From: Dokdonella koreensis DS-123
GTDB taxonomy: Bacteria; Pseudomonadota; Gammaproteobacteria; Xanthomonadales; Rhodanobacteraceae
Reading direction: 5' to 3'
Assembly (NCBI RefSeq): GCF_001632775.1
Contig: NZ_CP015249.1
Location: forward strand, 3,576,686-3,640,685
DNA: 64,000 nucleotides
The notes below the pieces were generated by a model, which saw only the letters and a program-made list of their open reading frames with translations, ran no database searches and was not told the origin of the DNA. This document shows positions 1-8,684 of this stretch, piece after piece; positions within the stretch are counted from its first letter, which is position 1, and each line of letters starts with the position of its first letter. The translations under genes and the position numbers were made by a program.

Positions 1-94
1 CGAGCGCCAGGACGAACCGTGGATCCGCGACTATTTCCAAGGGCCGCGCGGCCGCGCGGCCGAGCACGCCGCCGTGGCGGCGAAGAGGAACTGA
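1..94 (+). CDS. Mla-type ABC transporter ATPase, C-terminal tail (partial)
   Basis: Only the last 30 codons are in the window, read from base 2 to a TGA at 92-94. The tail contains WIRDYFQGPRG, which resembles the C-terminus of MlaF/Ttg2A-type ATPases of the lipid (organic-solvent-resistance) ABC transporters. The next gene, one base after the stop, is an MCE substrate-binding protein and the third is an accessory lipoprotein, which is the usual order for such transporters. The Walker motifs lie outside the window, so the call rests on this short tail plus context. It would energise phospholipid movement across the periplasm from the cytoplasmic face of the inner membrane. Confidence 0.7.
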   Translation, partial: ERQDEPWIRDYFQGPRGRAAEHAAVAAKRN

Positions 95-95
95 C

Positions 96-1040
96 ATGGA
101 AACCCGTGCGCATCATGTACTGATCGGCGCCTTCGCGATCCTCGTGTTCGTGCTCGCCGCCGGCTTCGTCCTGTGGCTGTCCAAGACCAGCCAGGACCGC
201 GCGTTCAAGGAGTACGACGTGGTGTTCACCGAGGCCGTCACCGGGCTCTCGCAAGGTGGCGCCGTGCAGTACAGCGGCATCAAGGTCGGCGAGGTCAGCC
301 AGCTCAAGCTCGCGCCCGACGACCCGCGCAAAGTCATCGCCCGAGTACGGATCGGCGCGTCGACGCCGATCAAGCACGACACGCGCGCCAAGCTGGCGCT
401 GGCGGGCGTCACCGGCGTGGCCTTCATCCAGCTCAGCGGCGGCACGCCGCAGAGCGTCGCCCTGGAGCCGACCCGCGAGACGCCGGTGCCGGTGATCCCG
501 GCCGATCCGTCGGCGCTTTCGCAGCTGCTCAATTCCGGCGAGGACATCGTCACCAGCATCAACGACGCGCTGTACCGGATCGGCCAGCTGCTGTCCGAGG
601 AAAACGTCGACCGGGTCGCCCACGTGCTCGACAACGTCGACAAGATCGTCGACAGCGTGGCCGGCCAGCGCGATGACCTGACGACCGCACTGCGCCAGCT
701 CTCCGACGCCACCGGCGACCTCAAGTCCTCGCTGCGCACGGTCAGCGAGCTGGCGACGACGACCAACCGGCTCGTGCGCGAGGACGCCCGCAACGTGATG
801 ATCGCGGCGGAGAAGGCGATCGGTTCGGTCGACCGGGTGGCCGCGTCGGTCAGCGGCCTGGTCGACGACAACCGCGCCGCGATCGACAGCTTCGGCAACC
901 AGGGCTTGCGCCAGGTCGGCCCCACGATCGCCGAGCTGCGCGAGACGCTGCGCGCGTTCAAGCAGCTCAGCGACCGCCTGGCCCGGTCCGAGAGCCTGCT
1001 GCTCGGCAACGACCAACCCAAGGAGTACTCGCCGCGATGA
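96..1040 (+). CDS. MlaD-family MCE protein
   Basis: This 314-residue protein has one N-terminal membrane anchor (about residues 9-29) followed by an MCE domain (about 37-120, including GLSQGGAVQYSGIKVGEV) and a long helical C-terminal part to the end. MCE proteins form periplasmic hexamers that carry lipids between the inner and outer membranes and dock on an MlaE/MlaF-type ABC transporter. It is longer than E. coli MlaD (about 183 residues) and resembles the single-MCE, long-helix proteins of PqiB/YebT or mycobacterial type, so a needle-like helical extension is plausible (inference). It starts one base after the ATPase stop and its last codons overlap the lipoprotein gene by 4 nt, so the three are co-transcribed. 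Confidence 0.88.
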   Translation: METRAHHVLIGAFAILVFVLAAGFVLWLSKTSQDRAFKEYDVVFTEAVTGLSQGGAVQYSGIKVGEVSQLKLAPDDPRKVIARVRIGASTPIKHDTRAKLALAGVTGVAFIQLSGGTPQSVALEPTRETPVPVIPADPSALSQLLNSGEDIVTSINDALYRIGQLLSEENVDRVAHVLDNVDKIVDSVAGQRDDLTTALRQLSDATGDLKSSLRTVSELATTTNRLVREDARNVMIAAEKAIGSVDRVAASVSGLVDDNRAAIDSFGNQGLRQVGPTIAELRETLRAFKQLSDRLARSESLLLGNDQPKEYSPR

Positions 1041-1669
1041 GCATCCCGATGATCCGTATCGCCGGCCTGCTGGCAGCGGCCCTGCTCACCTCCTGCGCCT
1101 CGCTGACCGGCAAGAGCGACCCGTTCGCGATCTACTCGCCGCGCCTGAGCGCCGCCCCGTCCACGGCCGGCGCCCCGGTCGCCTGGCAGCTGGCGATCGA
1201 TACGCCGCTGACCAGCAGCGCACTGGACTCCAATCGCATCGTGGTCATGCCGTCGCCCGGCGTGCTGCAGATCTATCCCGCCGCCCGCTGGCGCGACCCG
1301 GCGCCGCAGCTGCTGCGCGGCCTGGTCGTCGAAGGGTTCGAGCGCTCCGGCCGCATCCTCGGCGTCGGTGCAGCCACCGCGGGCCTGCACGCCGACATCG
1401 GCCTGTCGATCGACCTGCGTGCGTTCCAGGCCGAGATCGACACCGGCGGCGCGCGCGCGGTCGTCCGCTTCCAGGCCAGCCTGCTGGACTTCGCCACCAA
1501 CCGCGTCTTCGCCACGCGCAGCTTCGAGGCCTCGGCCCCGGCCGCGTCGAGCGATGTCGCCGGCCTGTTCCCGGCGTTCGAGGCCGCCCTCGACCAGGTC
1601 GTCCCGCACCTGGTCGACTGGACCCTGGCCGAGGGCGAGAAGCGAAGGCCGCCCGCCGCCGGCCCGTAA
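1037..1669 (+). CDS. ABC-type transport auxiliary lipoprotein (PqiC-like)
   Basis: A 210-residue lipoprotein with a signal peptide ending in the lipobox LTSC (Cys20). The body, including FAIYSPR near residue 35 and a long beta-strand-rich domain, resembles the ABC-type transport auxiliary component family (PqiC/YmbA, formerly DUF330). These lipoproteins sit at the inner face of the outer membrane and complete an MCE transport path. The ATG overlaps the stop of the MCE gene (ATGA), so translation is probably coupled. No mlaB or mlaC homologue follows; the operon ends here and 126 nt separate it from the next gene. Confidence 0.8.
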   Translation: MSIPMIRIAGLLAAALLTSCASLTGKSDPFAIYSPRLSAAPSTAGAPVAWQLAIDTPLTSSALDSNRIVVMPSPGVLQIYPAARWRDPAPQLLRGLVVEGFERSGRILGVGAATAGLHADIGLSIDLRAFQAEIDTGGARAVVRFQASLLDFATNRVFATRSFEASAPAASSDVAGLFPAFEAALDQVVPHLVDWTLAEGEKRRPPAAGP

Positions 1670-1795
1670 CCGGACCACGCCGGAATTTCTTTTCGTCGAA
1701 CGGCCGAAAGGCGACAATAGCGGCCGCCCCCACCCCCGACCGACGTCCAGCGCCCGGCCCCGCCGATCGCCGGTGCCGGCCGCATCCCGATCGCC

Positions 1796-3238
1796 ATGAC
1801 CGAAGTCGAAGCCGGCAAGCCGCAGACCACCCTGCAGAGCCACCTCGCGCGCGTGGAGGAGCTGCTGCGCCGGCACCGGCTGGTCGAGGGCCTGGCCCAT
1901 CGCCAGGAAGGACTGCACCACGACCTGGTCGAGAACCTGGTCCATCGCCAGAACCTGGCCGAGCTGCAGCGCGAGATCGACCAGCTGCATCCGGCCGACA
2001 TCGCGCACATCCTCGAATCGCTGCCGCAGGAAGACCGGCAGAGCATCTGGAACCTGGTCAAGTCCGATCGCGACGGCGAGATCCTGCTCGAGGTCTCCGA
2101 CGCGGTCCGCGAGTCGCTGCTGGCGGAGATGGACACGCCGGAAATCCTCGCCGCCGCCGAGCAACTCGATGCCGACGAGCTGGCCGACCTCGCCGAGGAC
2201 CTGCCCGAGGACGTGCTCTACACGCTGATGCAGCGCCTCACCGCCGAGCAGCGCGAGCGCGTGCAGTCGGCGATGGCCTGGGAAGAGGACCAGGTCGGCG
2301 CGCTGATGGATTTCGACATGGTGACGATCCGCGAGGACGTCAGCCTCGAGGTCGTGCTGCGCTACCTGCGCCGGCTCAAGGAAATCCCGGACCACACCGA
2401 CAAGCTGTTCGTCGTCAACGGCGACAACCTGCTGACCGGCGTGCTGCCGGTGCGCTGGCTGCTGGTCAACGACCCGGCCAGGAACGTCAGCGAGGTCATG
2501 GCGGCCGACGCCAACACGTTCCATCCGGAAGACGACGTCACCGAGACCGCCCAGGCGTTCGAGCGCTACGACCTGGTCACCGCGCCGGTCGTCGACGGCG
2601 AAGGCAAGCTGATCGGGCGCCTGACCATCGACGCGATGGTCGACGTGATCCGCGAGGCCGGCGAGGCCGAGGCGCTCAGCCGCGGCGGCCTGCGCGAGGG
2701 CGAGGACATCTTCGCCTCGGTCTGGCGCTCGGTGCGCAACCGCTGGCTGTGGCTGGCGGTCAACCTGGTGACCGCCTTCATCGCCTCGCGCGTGATCGGC
2801 CTGTTCGAAGGCTCGATCGAGAAACTGGTCGCGCTCGCCGCACTGATGCCGATCGTCGCCGGTATCGGCGGCAACTCCGGCAACCAGACCATCACGATGA
2901 TCGTGCGCGCGTTCGCGCTCGACCAGATCAGTCCGGCCAGCGCCAAGCGGCTGCTGCGCAAGGAACTGGGCGTCGCCCTGATCAACGGCGTGATCTGGGG
3001 CGGCGTCATCGGCATCGTGGCCTGGCTGCTCTACGGCAACCCGGCGCTCGGCCTGGTGATGACCCTGGCGATGACATTGAACCTGCTGCTCGCCGCCTTC
3101 ATGGGCGTGGTGATTCCGATGGGCCTGCTGCGCATGGACCGCGATCCGGCCATGGGGTCGAGCGTGATGATCACCGCGCTGACCGACAGCGGCGGCTTCT
3201 TCATCTTCCTCGGCCTGGCTACGCTGTTCCTGATCTAG
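1796..3238 (+). CDS. mgtE: Magnesium transporter MgtE
   Basis: A 480-residue MgtE channel. In order: an N-terminal helical domain rich in Asp/Glu (to about 165), two CBS domains (about 170-300) and five membrane helices (about 315-480). The conserved pore segment with GGNSGNQ lies at residues 358-364. MgtE imports Mg2+ across the inner membrane; the cytosolic N and CBS domains close the pore when Mg2+ is high. Length and motif are canonical, unlike the divergent paralogue at 50142. The gene stands alone after the Mla operon. Its TAG stop lies inside the first unit of a 15-bp tandem repeat. Confidence 0.95.
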   Translation: MTEVEAGKPQTTLQSHLARVEELLRRHRLVEGLAHRQEGLHHDLVENLVHRQNLAELQREIDQLHPADIAHILESLPQEDRQSIWNLVKSDRDGEILLEVSDAVRESLLAEMDTPEILAAAEQLDADELADLAEDLPEDVLYTLMQRLTAEQRERVQSAMAWEEDQVGALMDFDMVTIREDVSLEVVLRYLRRLKEIPDHTDKLFVVNGDNLLTGVLPVRWLLVNDPARNVSEVMAADANTFHPEDDVTETAQAFERYDLVTAPVVDGEGKLIGRLTIDAMVDVIREAGEAEALSRGGLREGEDIFASVWRSVRNRWLWLAVNLVTAFIASRVIGLFEGSIEKLVALAALMPIVAGIGGNSGNQTITMIVRAFALDQISPASAKRLLRKELGVALINGVIWGGVIGIVAWLLYGNPALGLVMTLAMTLNLLLAAFMGVVIPMGLLRMDRDPAMGSSVMITALTDSGGFFIFLGLATLFLI

Positions 3239-3306
3239 GTCGAGCGGATCTAGGTCGAGCTGATCTGAGTCGAACCGGGTTGCGCCGAGCTGGTCCGGTC
3301 GAGCCG
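3232..3306. repeat. 15-bp tandem repeat over the mgtE stop codon
   Basis: Five 15-bp units start at 3232, 3247, 3262, 3277 and 3292. The first two are GATCTAGGTCGAGC plus G or T; the third is GATCTGAGTCGAACC; the last two are more diverged. Because 15 is a multiple of three, units 1-3 place TAG, TAG and TGA in register in the mgtE frame. No gene lies between mgtE and the convergent gene ending at 3353. Confidence 0.85.
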
Positions 3307-3352
3307 TTCCGATCGAACGGGCGCGGCCGAGCCGAGCAGGTCGCAGCGGCGA

Positions 3353-4480
3353 TCAGGGCGCAGCGCCGGGATCGGCCGGCGACGCGGCGAGCACGGCGGC
3401 GGCAGGTATCGCCTCGGCTTCGGTCTCGTCCTCGCGGCCGACGAACATGCCCCACACCGCCATGAACAGCGCGGCGATCATCGGCCCGATCACGAAGCCG
3501 TTGATGCCCATCAGCGCCATGCCGCCGATCGTCGAGATCAGCACCACGTAGTCGGGCATGCGCGTGTCCTTGCCGACCAGGATCGGCCGCAGCACGTTGT
3601 CGACCATGCCGATTACCAGCACGCCGTACGCGGTGAGCCCGATACCCTTGACCCAGTCGCCCGTAGCCAGGAAATAGATCGCCACCGGCGCCCAGACCAG
3701 GCCGGCGCCGATCGCCGGCAACAGCGACAGGAACGCCATCAGCACGGCCCACAGCAGCGCACCCTGGATGCCGAGGAACCACAATGCCAGACCACCGAGC
3801 GTGCCCTGCACGATCGCGACGACGACATTGCCCTTGACCGTGGCGCGCATGACGGTCGCCATCCGCGCGATCAGCTGGCGCTTGTGCACGGGCTCCAGCG
3901 GAATCGCCTCGACGATGCGCGCGATCAGCATCCGTCCGTCGCGCAGCAGGAAGAACAGCAGGTACAGCATGATGCCGAAGCCGATGACGAACTGGAACGT
4001 GTTCTGGCCGATGTTGATCGCGTGGGTCGCGATGAAACGGCTGGCCTCGGCCGCACCGGATCCGAGCTTGCCCTGCAGCGACGCCACGTCGCCGAGACCG
4101 ATCCGGTCGAGCGGCTGCGTCAGCCAGTCCGGCAGCGCCGCGAGGATGCGCTGCAGATAGGTGCCGAAGTTCAGTTCGCCCGATTGCACGCGCTGGTAGA
4201 CCAGCGAGGTCTCCTGGATCAGCGAGGCGGTGATCGCCATCAGCGGCAGGATCGCGATCAACAGGCACAGCGACAGCGTCAGCAGAGCGGCGAGGTTGGG
4301 CCGGCCTGGCAGGCGCCGCAGCAAGCGGCGGTGCAGCGGCGCGAACAGGATCGACAGCACCACCGCCCAGAACACCGCGCCGAAGAACGGCAGCAGGATC
4401 AGGCCGAACGCGATCGTCACAGCGCACAGCAGCAGCAGGAATACCGCGCGCTGCAGGAACGGCGTGTTCATCGTCTTCAT
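3353..4480 (-). CDS. AI-2E family (PerM-type) membrane transporter
   Basis: A 375-residue multi-spanning protein of the AI-2E/PerM/YdiK exporter family. It has N-terminal paired helices (about 12-60), a soluble middle segment (about 100-190) and a C-terminal helix bundle with the family's PAIGAGLVW and DNVLRPILVG motifs (around 260-305). E. coli YdiK and PerM are homologues; the substrate of most members is unproven, and some act as Na+/H+ antiporters, so I do not assign quorum-signal export. The ATG at 4480 was chosen because the protein begins with a natural cytosolic start before the first helix. A TATAGT box on the minus strand at 4521-4526 could be its -10 element. Confidence 0.85.
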   Translation of the reverse strand: MKTMNTPFLQRAVFLLLLCAVTIAFGLILLPFFGAVFWAVVLSILFAPLHRRLLRRLPGRPNLAALLTLSLCLLIAILPLMAITASLIQETSLVYQRVQSGELNFGTYLQRILAALPDWLTQPLDRIGLGDVASLQGKLGSGAAEASRFIATHAINIGQNTFQFVIGFGIMLYLLFFLLRDGRMLIARIVEAIPLEPVHKRQLIARMATVMRATVKGNVVVAIVQGTLGGLALWFLGIQGALLWAVLMAFLSLLPAIGAGLVWAPVAIYFLATGDWVKGIGLTAYGVLVIGMVDNVLRPILVGKDTRMPDYVVLISTIGGMALMGINGFVIGPMIAALFMAVWGMFVGREDETEAEAIPAAAVLAASPADPGAAP

Positions 4481-4640
4481 CGCGGTCGCCGTGCAGGACC
4501 CCGAGGCCGGGGCTGCGTGGACTATAGCAATGCCGCCGCAGCGGCACCGCGTACACGCCGTTCACGGTTGCAAAGAATGGGATCGCGCGTTCCGCAGCGC
4601 CGCGCGCGGGGCCAATCCGCCGCGCGTGGCGTCGGCACGT

Positions 4641-6518
4641 TCAGGGCTCGAAGCCGTCGGAGAACAGGAGCTCGTCCAGACCATCCAGCCGCAGCACGCG
4701 GATCGCGTCCAGCCGCGACCGTTCGCCCTGGCCGCCGCTGCGCGCGAGCGCGATCTCGATCAGCCCATCGACGGGCTCGGTGACGAACCCGAAGCGCAGT
4801 GCGCTGCGCTGGCCGGCGAGCGCGAAGGCACTGAAGCGCTCGAGCACCGGCACGCCTTGCAGGCGGACGTCCTGCACCCGGCAGGCGGCGGTATTACAGG
4901 GGTTGTAGGTCTCGGCGAAATGCAGTTCGACGAAGTACCGGCCCTCGGCCACCGGCAGCCGGTAGCCCCAGGTGCCGTAGCTGATCCGGTAGTCGTGATG
5001 GAGGGCATCGTCGTCACTGCCGAAGATCGCGCCGGGGCCGGATGCCGTGGAGGCCTCGCTGCTGCCGTAGTGGTACTGGTCGGCCTGGTACGGGCTGCCG
5101 TCGGCCGCCGTGTAGGCACCGCCGCCGGCATTGATCGCGATCGCCACCGGCGGCGGCGTGCCGGACGGCAGGACCAGCACCTGCCGGACGAAGCTGCCCG
5201 CCAGGGCGCCGTCGCTGGCGTCGGCGCGGACGCGATAGAGCCCCGGCGGGGCCGCGTCGATCACCGCATGCCGCGTATCGGCCGCGTCGACCACCAGCAC
5301 CGCGCCGGCCGGCGCCTGCTCGACGGTCCAGCTCACCGCAAGCGCACCCGGCGCCGGCAGGCCGTCGTCGATGACGCGCGCGCGCAGGTCCAGCCGCCCG
5401 CCGGCCCGCGCGACCGCGTCGCCGCGCACGAAGACGCGCGGCACCACGTTGACGGCCACCGGGACCGTCACCCGCAGCGATGCCGACGTCTCGGTCCAGC
5501 CGCCGAGCCCGGCATCGTCGCTGGCACCGCGCGCCTGGACGCGCAGCACCTGGGTGCCGCTGACCGGGCCGAGACCGGCCACCGACCAGTCCGACGTGCC
5601 GGCGGCGGTGCCGTCCTGGCCACCGAGGAACCAGCGGACCGATGCGATCGCCGCGGCCACAGGGCCGGCGGTGCCCGCCGCGTCGAACGTCGGCGTATCG
5701 CTGGTCCACACCGGGCCGGCCGTCGGCGCGGTGATGCGCACGAACGGCTCGGTGGCCGCTGCCGGCATGCCCAGCCGCTGTCCGATCAACCAGCGGAAGA
5801 GCCGCTCGCTGGCGTAGCTGTACGTCCAGATCCAGTGGTTGCCGCTGGCGAACTCGGTATAACGGGGATCGCCGCCGGCCGCGCGCAGTGCCGCGACATG
5901 GTTGCGCGAATGGGCAACGATCGCGGTGCCGTCGTCGACGGCGTGGAAGAACCACGAAGGCGTCGTCGCCCAGGCGGCATCGCCCGCCGTGTAGCCCGTA
6001 TGCGGGCATACCGGGACGATCGCCGCGAACGTGCCGTTGTAGGTGCCGATCAGGTCGAGCGCGCCGCCGCCGCCCATCGACAGGCCGGTCAGGTAGATGC
6101 GCCCGGTGTCGTACGGGAACTCCGCATGCACCTGCTCCAGCAGGTCGATCAGCCGGTTCTTCTGGCCGCCCCACTGGCCGCCTTCGCCGAGGCAGCACTG
6201 TGGCGCCACCATGATCATCGGCTGCACCGCCTGGCGCGCCGGATAGACCAGTTGCATCGCGCCGTTGGCGGCATTGCCCAATTGGGCGGCGTTGTCGGTG
6301 CCGCTCTCGCCGAGGCCGTGCAGGAACAGCAGCAGCGGGCAATCACGCGCGGCCTGGCAGGCCGGCGGGACATAGATGCGGAACGGCAGGCGGCCGTCCG
6401 GCGGATCGTTGCGGCGCAGGAAGTCCTCGGCGCAGACCCGGTCGGGCGGGCATCCGGCCACGGCCGCCACCGGTACCGACAGCGCCAGACCGAGAAGCAG
6501 CGAGCAGGTGCGCGGCAT
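4641..6518 (-). CDS. Exported esterase with malectin-like domain and C-terminal LFSDGFEP tail
   Basis: A 625-residue exported protein. The signal peptide ends near residue 22 (VAGC also fits a lipobox, so it may be a lipoprotein). Residues 45-250 form an alpha/beta hydrolase of the esterase/PHB-depolymerase type, with HGLGESG, the nucleophile motif GLSMGG (Ser147) and plausible partners Asp195/196 and His228 (SGNHW). Two Ig-like or fibronectin-like stretches follow (about 255-440), then a malectin-like carbohydrate-binding domain (about 445-600; NAGGG, YRISYGTWGY, FAETY). The protein ends with LLFSDGFEP. This suggests a cell-surface or secreted esterase acting on a polysaccharide or polyester; the substrate is unknown. 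ATG 6518 is preferred over upstream in-frame starts because it directly precedes the signal peptide. The gene is not in an operon. Confidence 0.82.
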   Translation of the reverse strand: MPRTCSLLLGLALSVPVAAVAGCPPDRVCAEDFLRRNDPPDGRLPFRIYVPPACQAARDCPLLLFLHGLGESGTDNAAQLGNAANGAMQLVYPARQAVQPMIMVAPQCCLGEGGQWGGQKNRLIDLLEQVHAEFPYDTGRIYLTGLSMGGGGALDLIGTYNGTFAAIVPVCPHTGYTAGDAAWATTPSWFFHAVDDGTAIVAHSRNHVAALRAAGGDPRYTEFASGNHWIWTYSYASERLFRWLIGQRLGMPAAATEPFVRITAPTAGPVWTSDTPTFDAAGTAGPVAAAIASVRWFLGGQDGTAAGTSDWSVAGLGPVSGTQVLRVQARGASDDAGLGGWTETSASLRVTVPVAVNVVPRVFVRGDAVARAGGRLDLRARVIDDGLPAPGALAVSWTVEQAPAGAVLVVDAADTRHAVIDAAPPGLYRVRADASDGALAGSFVRQVLVLPSGTPPPVAIAINAGGGAYTAADGSPYQADQYHYGSSEASTASGPGAIFGSDDDALHHDYRISYGTWGYRLPVAEGRYFVELHFAETYNPCNTAACRVQDVRLQGVPVLERFSAFALAGQRSALRFGFVTEPVDGLIEIALARSGGQGERSRLDAIRVLRLDGLDELLFSDGFEP

Positions 6519-6696
6519 GAGAGGCAGTCCACGGGGCGGGCCGCCCAAGACTACCGCGCCGGCCAGGCCCTGCTGTGACGGCCGGCCGGAATCGCCGGAA
6601 CCGGCCGCCGCACGCCGGGGACGGACGGCACCGGGCGGGTGTCCGGCGTTCCTGCGTGGCTTGTAGCGCGCCGGGCGCTCGTCTACGTTGCAGGGC

Positions 6697-7809
6697 ATGC
6701 GCAACGCGGCAGCAACCTGGCTGGCGGCTTCGGTCGCCTGGCTCGTCTACGGCCTGATCTTCGCCGAACAGCTCGTCAACATGGAGCGCGTCGCCGGCGT
6801 GCGCGTGGCCTGGAACGAGGCGCTGTTCCACAGCCTGTTCGGCCTGGTCCTGTGCTGGGTGCCGCTGACCGTCGGCCTGGTCGCGATCGTGCAGCGCTTC
6901 CCGCTGGAACGCGGCCGGCTGCGTGCCGGCATCGTCGCGTCCGTCCTGGCCGTGGCGGCGGTGCTGACGGCGCGGGCGGTCTACGTGTGGGCGCTGAATC
7001 CCGTGTTCGGCTTCTGGTACGACGTGGCGCCGCCGTTCGGGCAGATCCTGTCCCACAGCGTGCGCTTCAACTTCATGCTCGCCTGGCTGATCGTGGGCGT
7101 GGCCCACGCCTGGATCTACGCGCGCAATGCACGCGCCAGCCGCCTGCGCATCTCGCGCCTCGAAGCGGGCCTGGCGCAGGCACGCCTGGACGCGCTGGCG
7201 GCCCAGCTCAATCCGCACTTCCTGTTCAACGCGCTCAACTCGATCGCCGAGCTGATCCACCGGGATGCCGATGCGGCCGACGGCATGCTGGTCGCGCTCT
7301 CCGCCCTGCTGCGCCGCAGCCTCGCCCATCCGTCGGGCCACGAGGTCAGGGTCGAGGAGGAGCTGGTCCTGCTCCGGCACTACCTGGCCATCGAGCAGCT
7401 CCGCTTCGGCGACCGGCTCGACGTGCGCATCGAGGTCCAGCCGGCCTGCCTCGACGCGCGCGTACCGGCGCTGATGCTGCAGCCGCTGGCGGAGAACGCC
7501 ATCGTGCACGGCATCGCCCGGCGGCGCGGCCCCGGCACGCTGCAGGTGGACATCCGGCCGTTCCCGCCACGGTTGCGGATCGAAGTCCGCGACGAAGGCG
7601 CAGCGGCCGCCGTCCCCGCGGCCAGCGGCGGCACCGGTATCGGGCTGGACACCGTGCGCAGCCGGCTGCATTGCCTGTACGGGGAAGACTGGACGCTGGA
7701 CCTGCAGACCCGCGACGGCCTGTGCTCGACGGTGCGGATCGACCTGCCGCTGCGTGTCGCCGGCGTTCCGCCCGTCGCCACCCGCACCACCCTGCTGCGG
7801 CCGGCATGA
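6697..7809 (+). CDS. LytS/AlgZ-type sensor histidine kinase
   Basis: A membrane kinase of 370 residues with four predicted helices (about 5-25, 45-65, 80-100, 122-140), a short coiled segment, the His_kinase (PF06580) phosphorylation motif LNPHFLFNALNS (His174) and a C-terminal HATPase. It overlaps by 4 nt with a LytTR response regulator, the standard AlgZ/AlgR or YehU/YehT arrangement. ATG 6697 is chosen; an in-frame TTG lies nine bases upstream. No Shine-Dalgarno sequence precedes it, but TACGTT lies at 6684-6689, fitting a leaderless start. The sensory domain is only the membrane part, so the stimulus cannot be read from sequence. Confidence 0.9.
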   Translation: MRNAAATWLAASVAWLVYGLIFAEQLVNMERVAGVRVAWNEALFHSLFGLVLCWVPLTVGLVAIVQRFPLERGRLRAGIVASVLAVAAVLTARAVYVWALNPVFGFWYDVAPPFGQILSHSVRFNFMLAWLIVGVAHAWIYARNARASRLRISRLEAGLAQARLDALAAQLNPHFLFNALNSIAELIHRDADAADGMLVALSALLRRSLAHPSGHEVRVEEELVLLRHYLAIEQLRFGDRLDVRIEVQPACLDARVPALMLQPLAENAIVHGIARRRGPGTLQVDIRPFPPRLRIEVRDEGAAAAVPAASGGTGIGLDTVRSRLHCLYGEDWTLDLQTRDGLCSTVRIDLPLRVAGVPPVATRTTLLRPA

Positions 7810-8543
7810 AAGCCCTGCGCATCGCCGTCGTCGACGACGAGCCGCTGGCGCGGGCGCGATTGCGCCGGCTGCTGGCGATGCACGAAGCCGGCGCCACCGT
7901 GCACGAATACGACAGCGGCCCGGCGCTGCTGGCCGCGTGGCACGACGCGCCGGCCGATGTCGTCTTCGTCGACATCCAGATGCCGGAGATGGACGGCTTC
8001 GCGGCAATGGCCGGCCTGCCGCCACCGCGCCCCCAGGTCATCTTCGTGACTGCCCACGCCGAGCACGCGGTCCAGGCCTTCGAGATCGCGGCGGCCGACT
8101 ACCTGATCAAGCCGGTGGCACCGGAGCGCCTGTCGGCGGCGCTCCGGCGGGTCCGCGAGCGCATCGCGGCCGCGCCTGCCCCGGCCACCTATCCACCGCG
8201 GCTGGCGCTGCCGATCGGACGCCGCGTCCAGCTCGTCGATGTGGACGCGATCGACTGCGTGCTGGCCCAGGCCAACTATGTCGAGATCCGCGTCGGCACC
8301 CGCTGCTTCGTGCTGCGCAAGCCGCTGACGGTCGTGCAGCAAGAGCTCGACCCCGCACGCTTCGCGCGCGTGCATCGCTCGGCCCTGGTCCGCATCACGG
8401 CGGTCGCCGGGATCGAGCCGCTGCCTTCCGGGCGTTTCCGGCTGCAGCTCGCCGCTGGCCAGGTACTGACTTCGGGTCGCAGCTACCGCGAACACGTCCG
8501 CCGGACCTTCGGGCTGTCGTCGCCCGCCGCATTCGCCGGCTGA
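7806..8543 (+). CDS. LytTR-family response regulator
   Basis: This 245-residue protein has a receiver domain (residues 1-115; acidic pair DDE near 10-12, phospho-acceptor Asp56 in FVDIQMPEMDG, Lys in LIKPV) and a C-terminal LytTR DNA-binding domain (about 140-240, with RVHRSALVRI). It is the cognate regulator of the kinase whose stop codon it overlaps (ATGA). AlgR-type regulators bind direct repeats and control surface structures or exported enzymes. The exported esterase is divergently encoded next door, so it is a possible target (inference only). Confidence 0.92.
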   Translation: MKALRIAVVDDEPLARARLRRLLAMHEAGATVHEYDSGPALLAAWHDAPADVVFVDIQMPEMDGFAAMAGLPPPRPQVIFVTAHAEHAVQAFEIAAADYLIKPVAPERLSAALRRVRERIAAAPAPATYPPRLALPIGRRVQLVDVDAIDCVLAQANYVEIRVGTRCFVLRKPLTVVQQELDPARFARVHRSALVRITAVAGIEPLPSGRFRLQLAAGQVLTSGRSYREHVRRTFGLSSPAAFAG

Positions 8544-8684
8544 GCGGTTCCCCGGTGTCGCCGGCGCCGTGCGCCGGTGCCATTGGTCCACAGCCGGGCG
8601 GCGTTCATCCCGTAGCGGTTGAACCGACGGTCTCCGCAACGGTTTCCTCGGCCGCCGCCTTCCGGCTTTCCGAGGATCCGTGAC

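Noticed and set aside
113-2524. An 803-codon minus-strand frame opposite the MCE, lipoprotein and mgtE genes
   Set aside because: It crosses three well-supported plus-strand genes and has no recognisable motif.
3232-3306. CRISPR-like array
   Set aside because: The units are contiguous without spacers, 15 bp long, and no cas gene is near.
4230-6578. A 782-codon plus-strand frame opposite the AI-2E and esterase genes
   Set aside because: It spans two genes and their gap antisense and has low-complexity Arg/Ala/Gly composition; both minus-strand genes have domains and proper starts.
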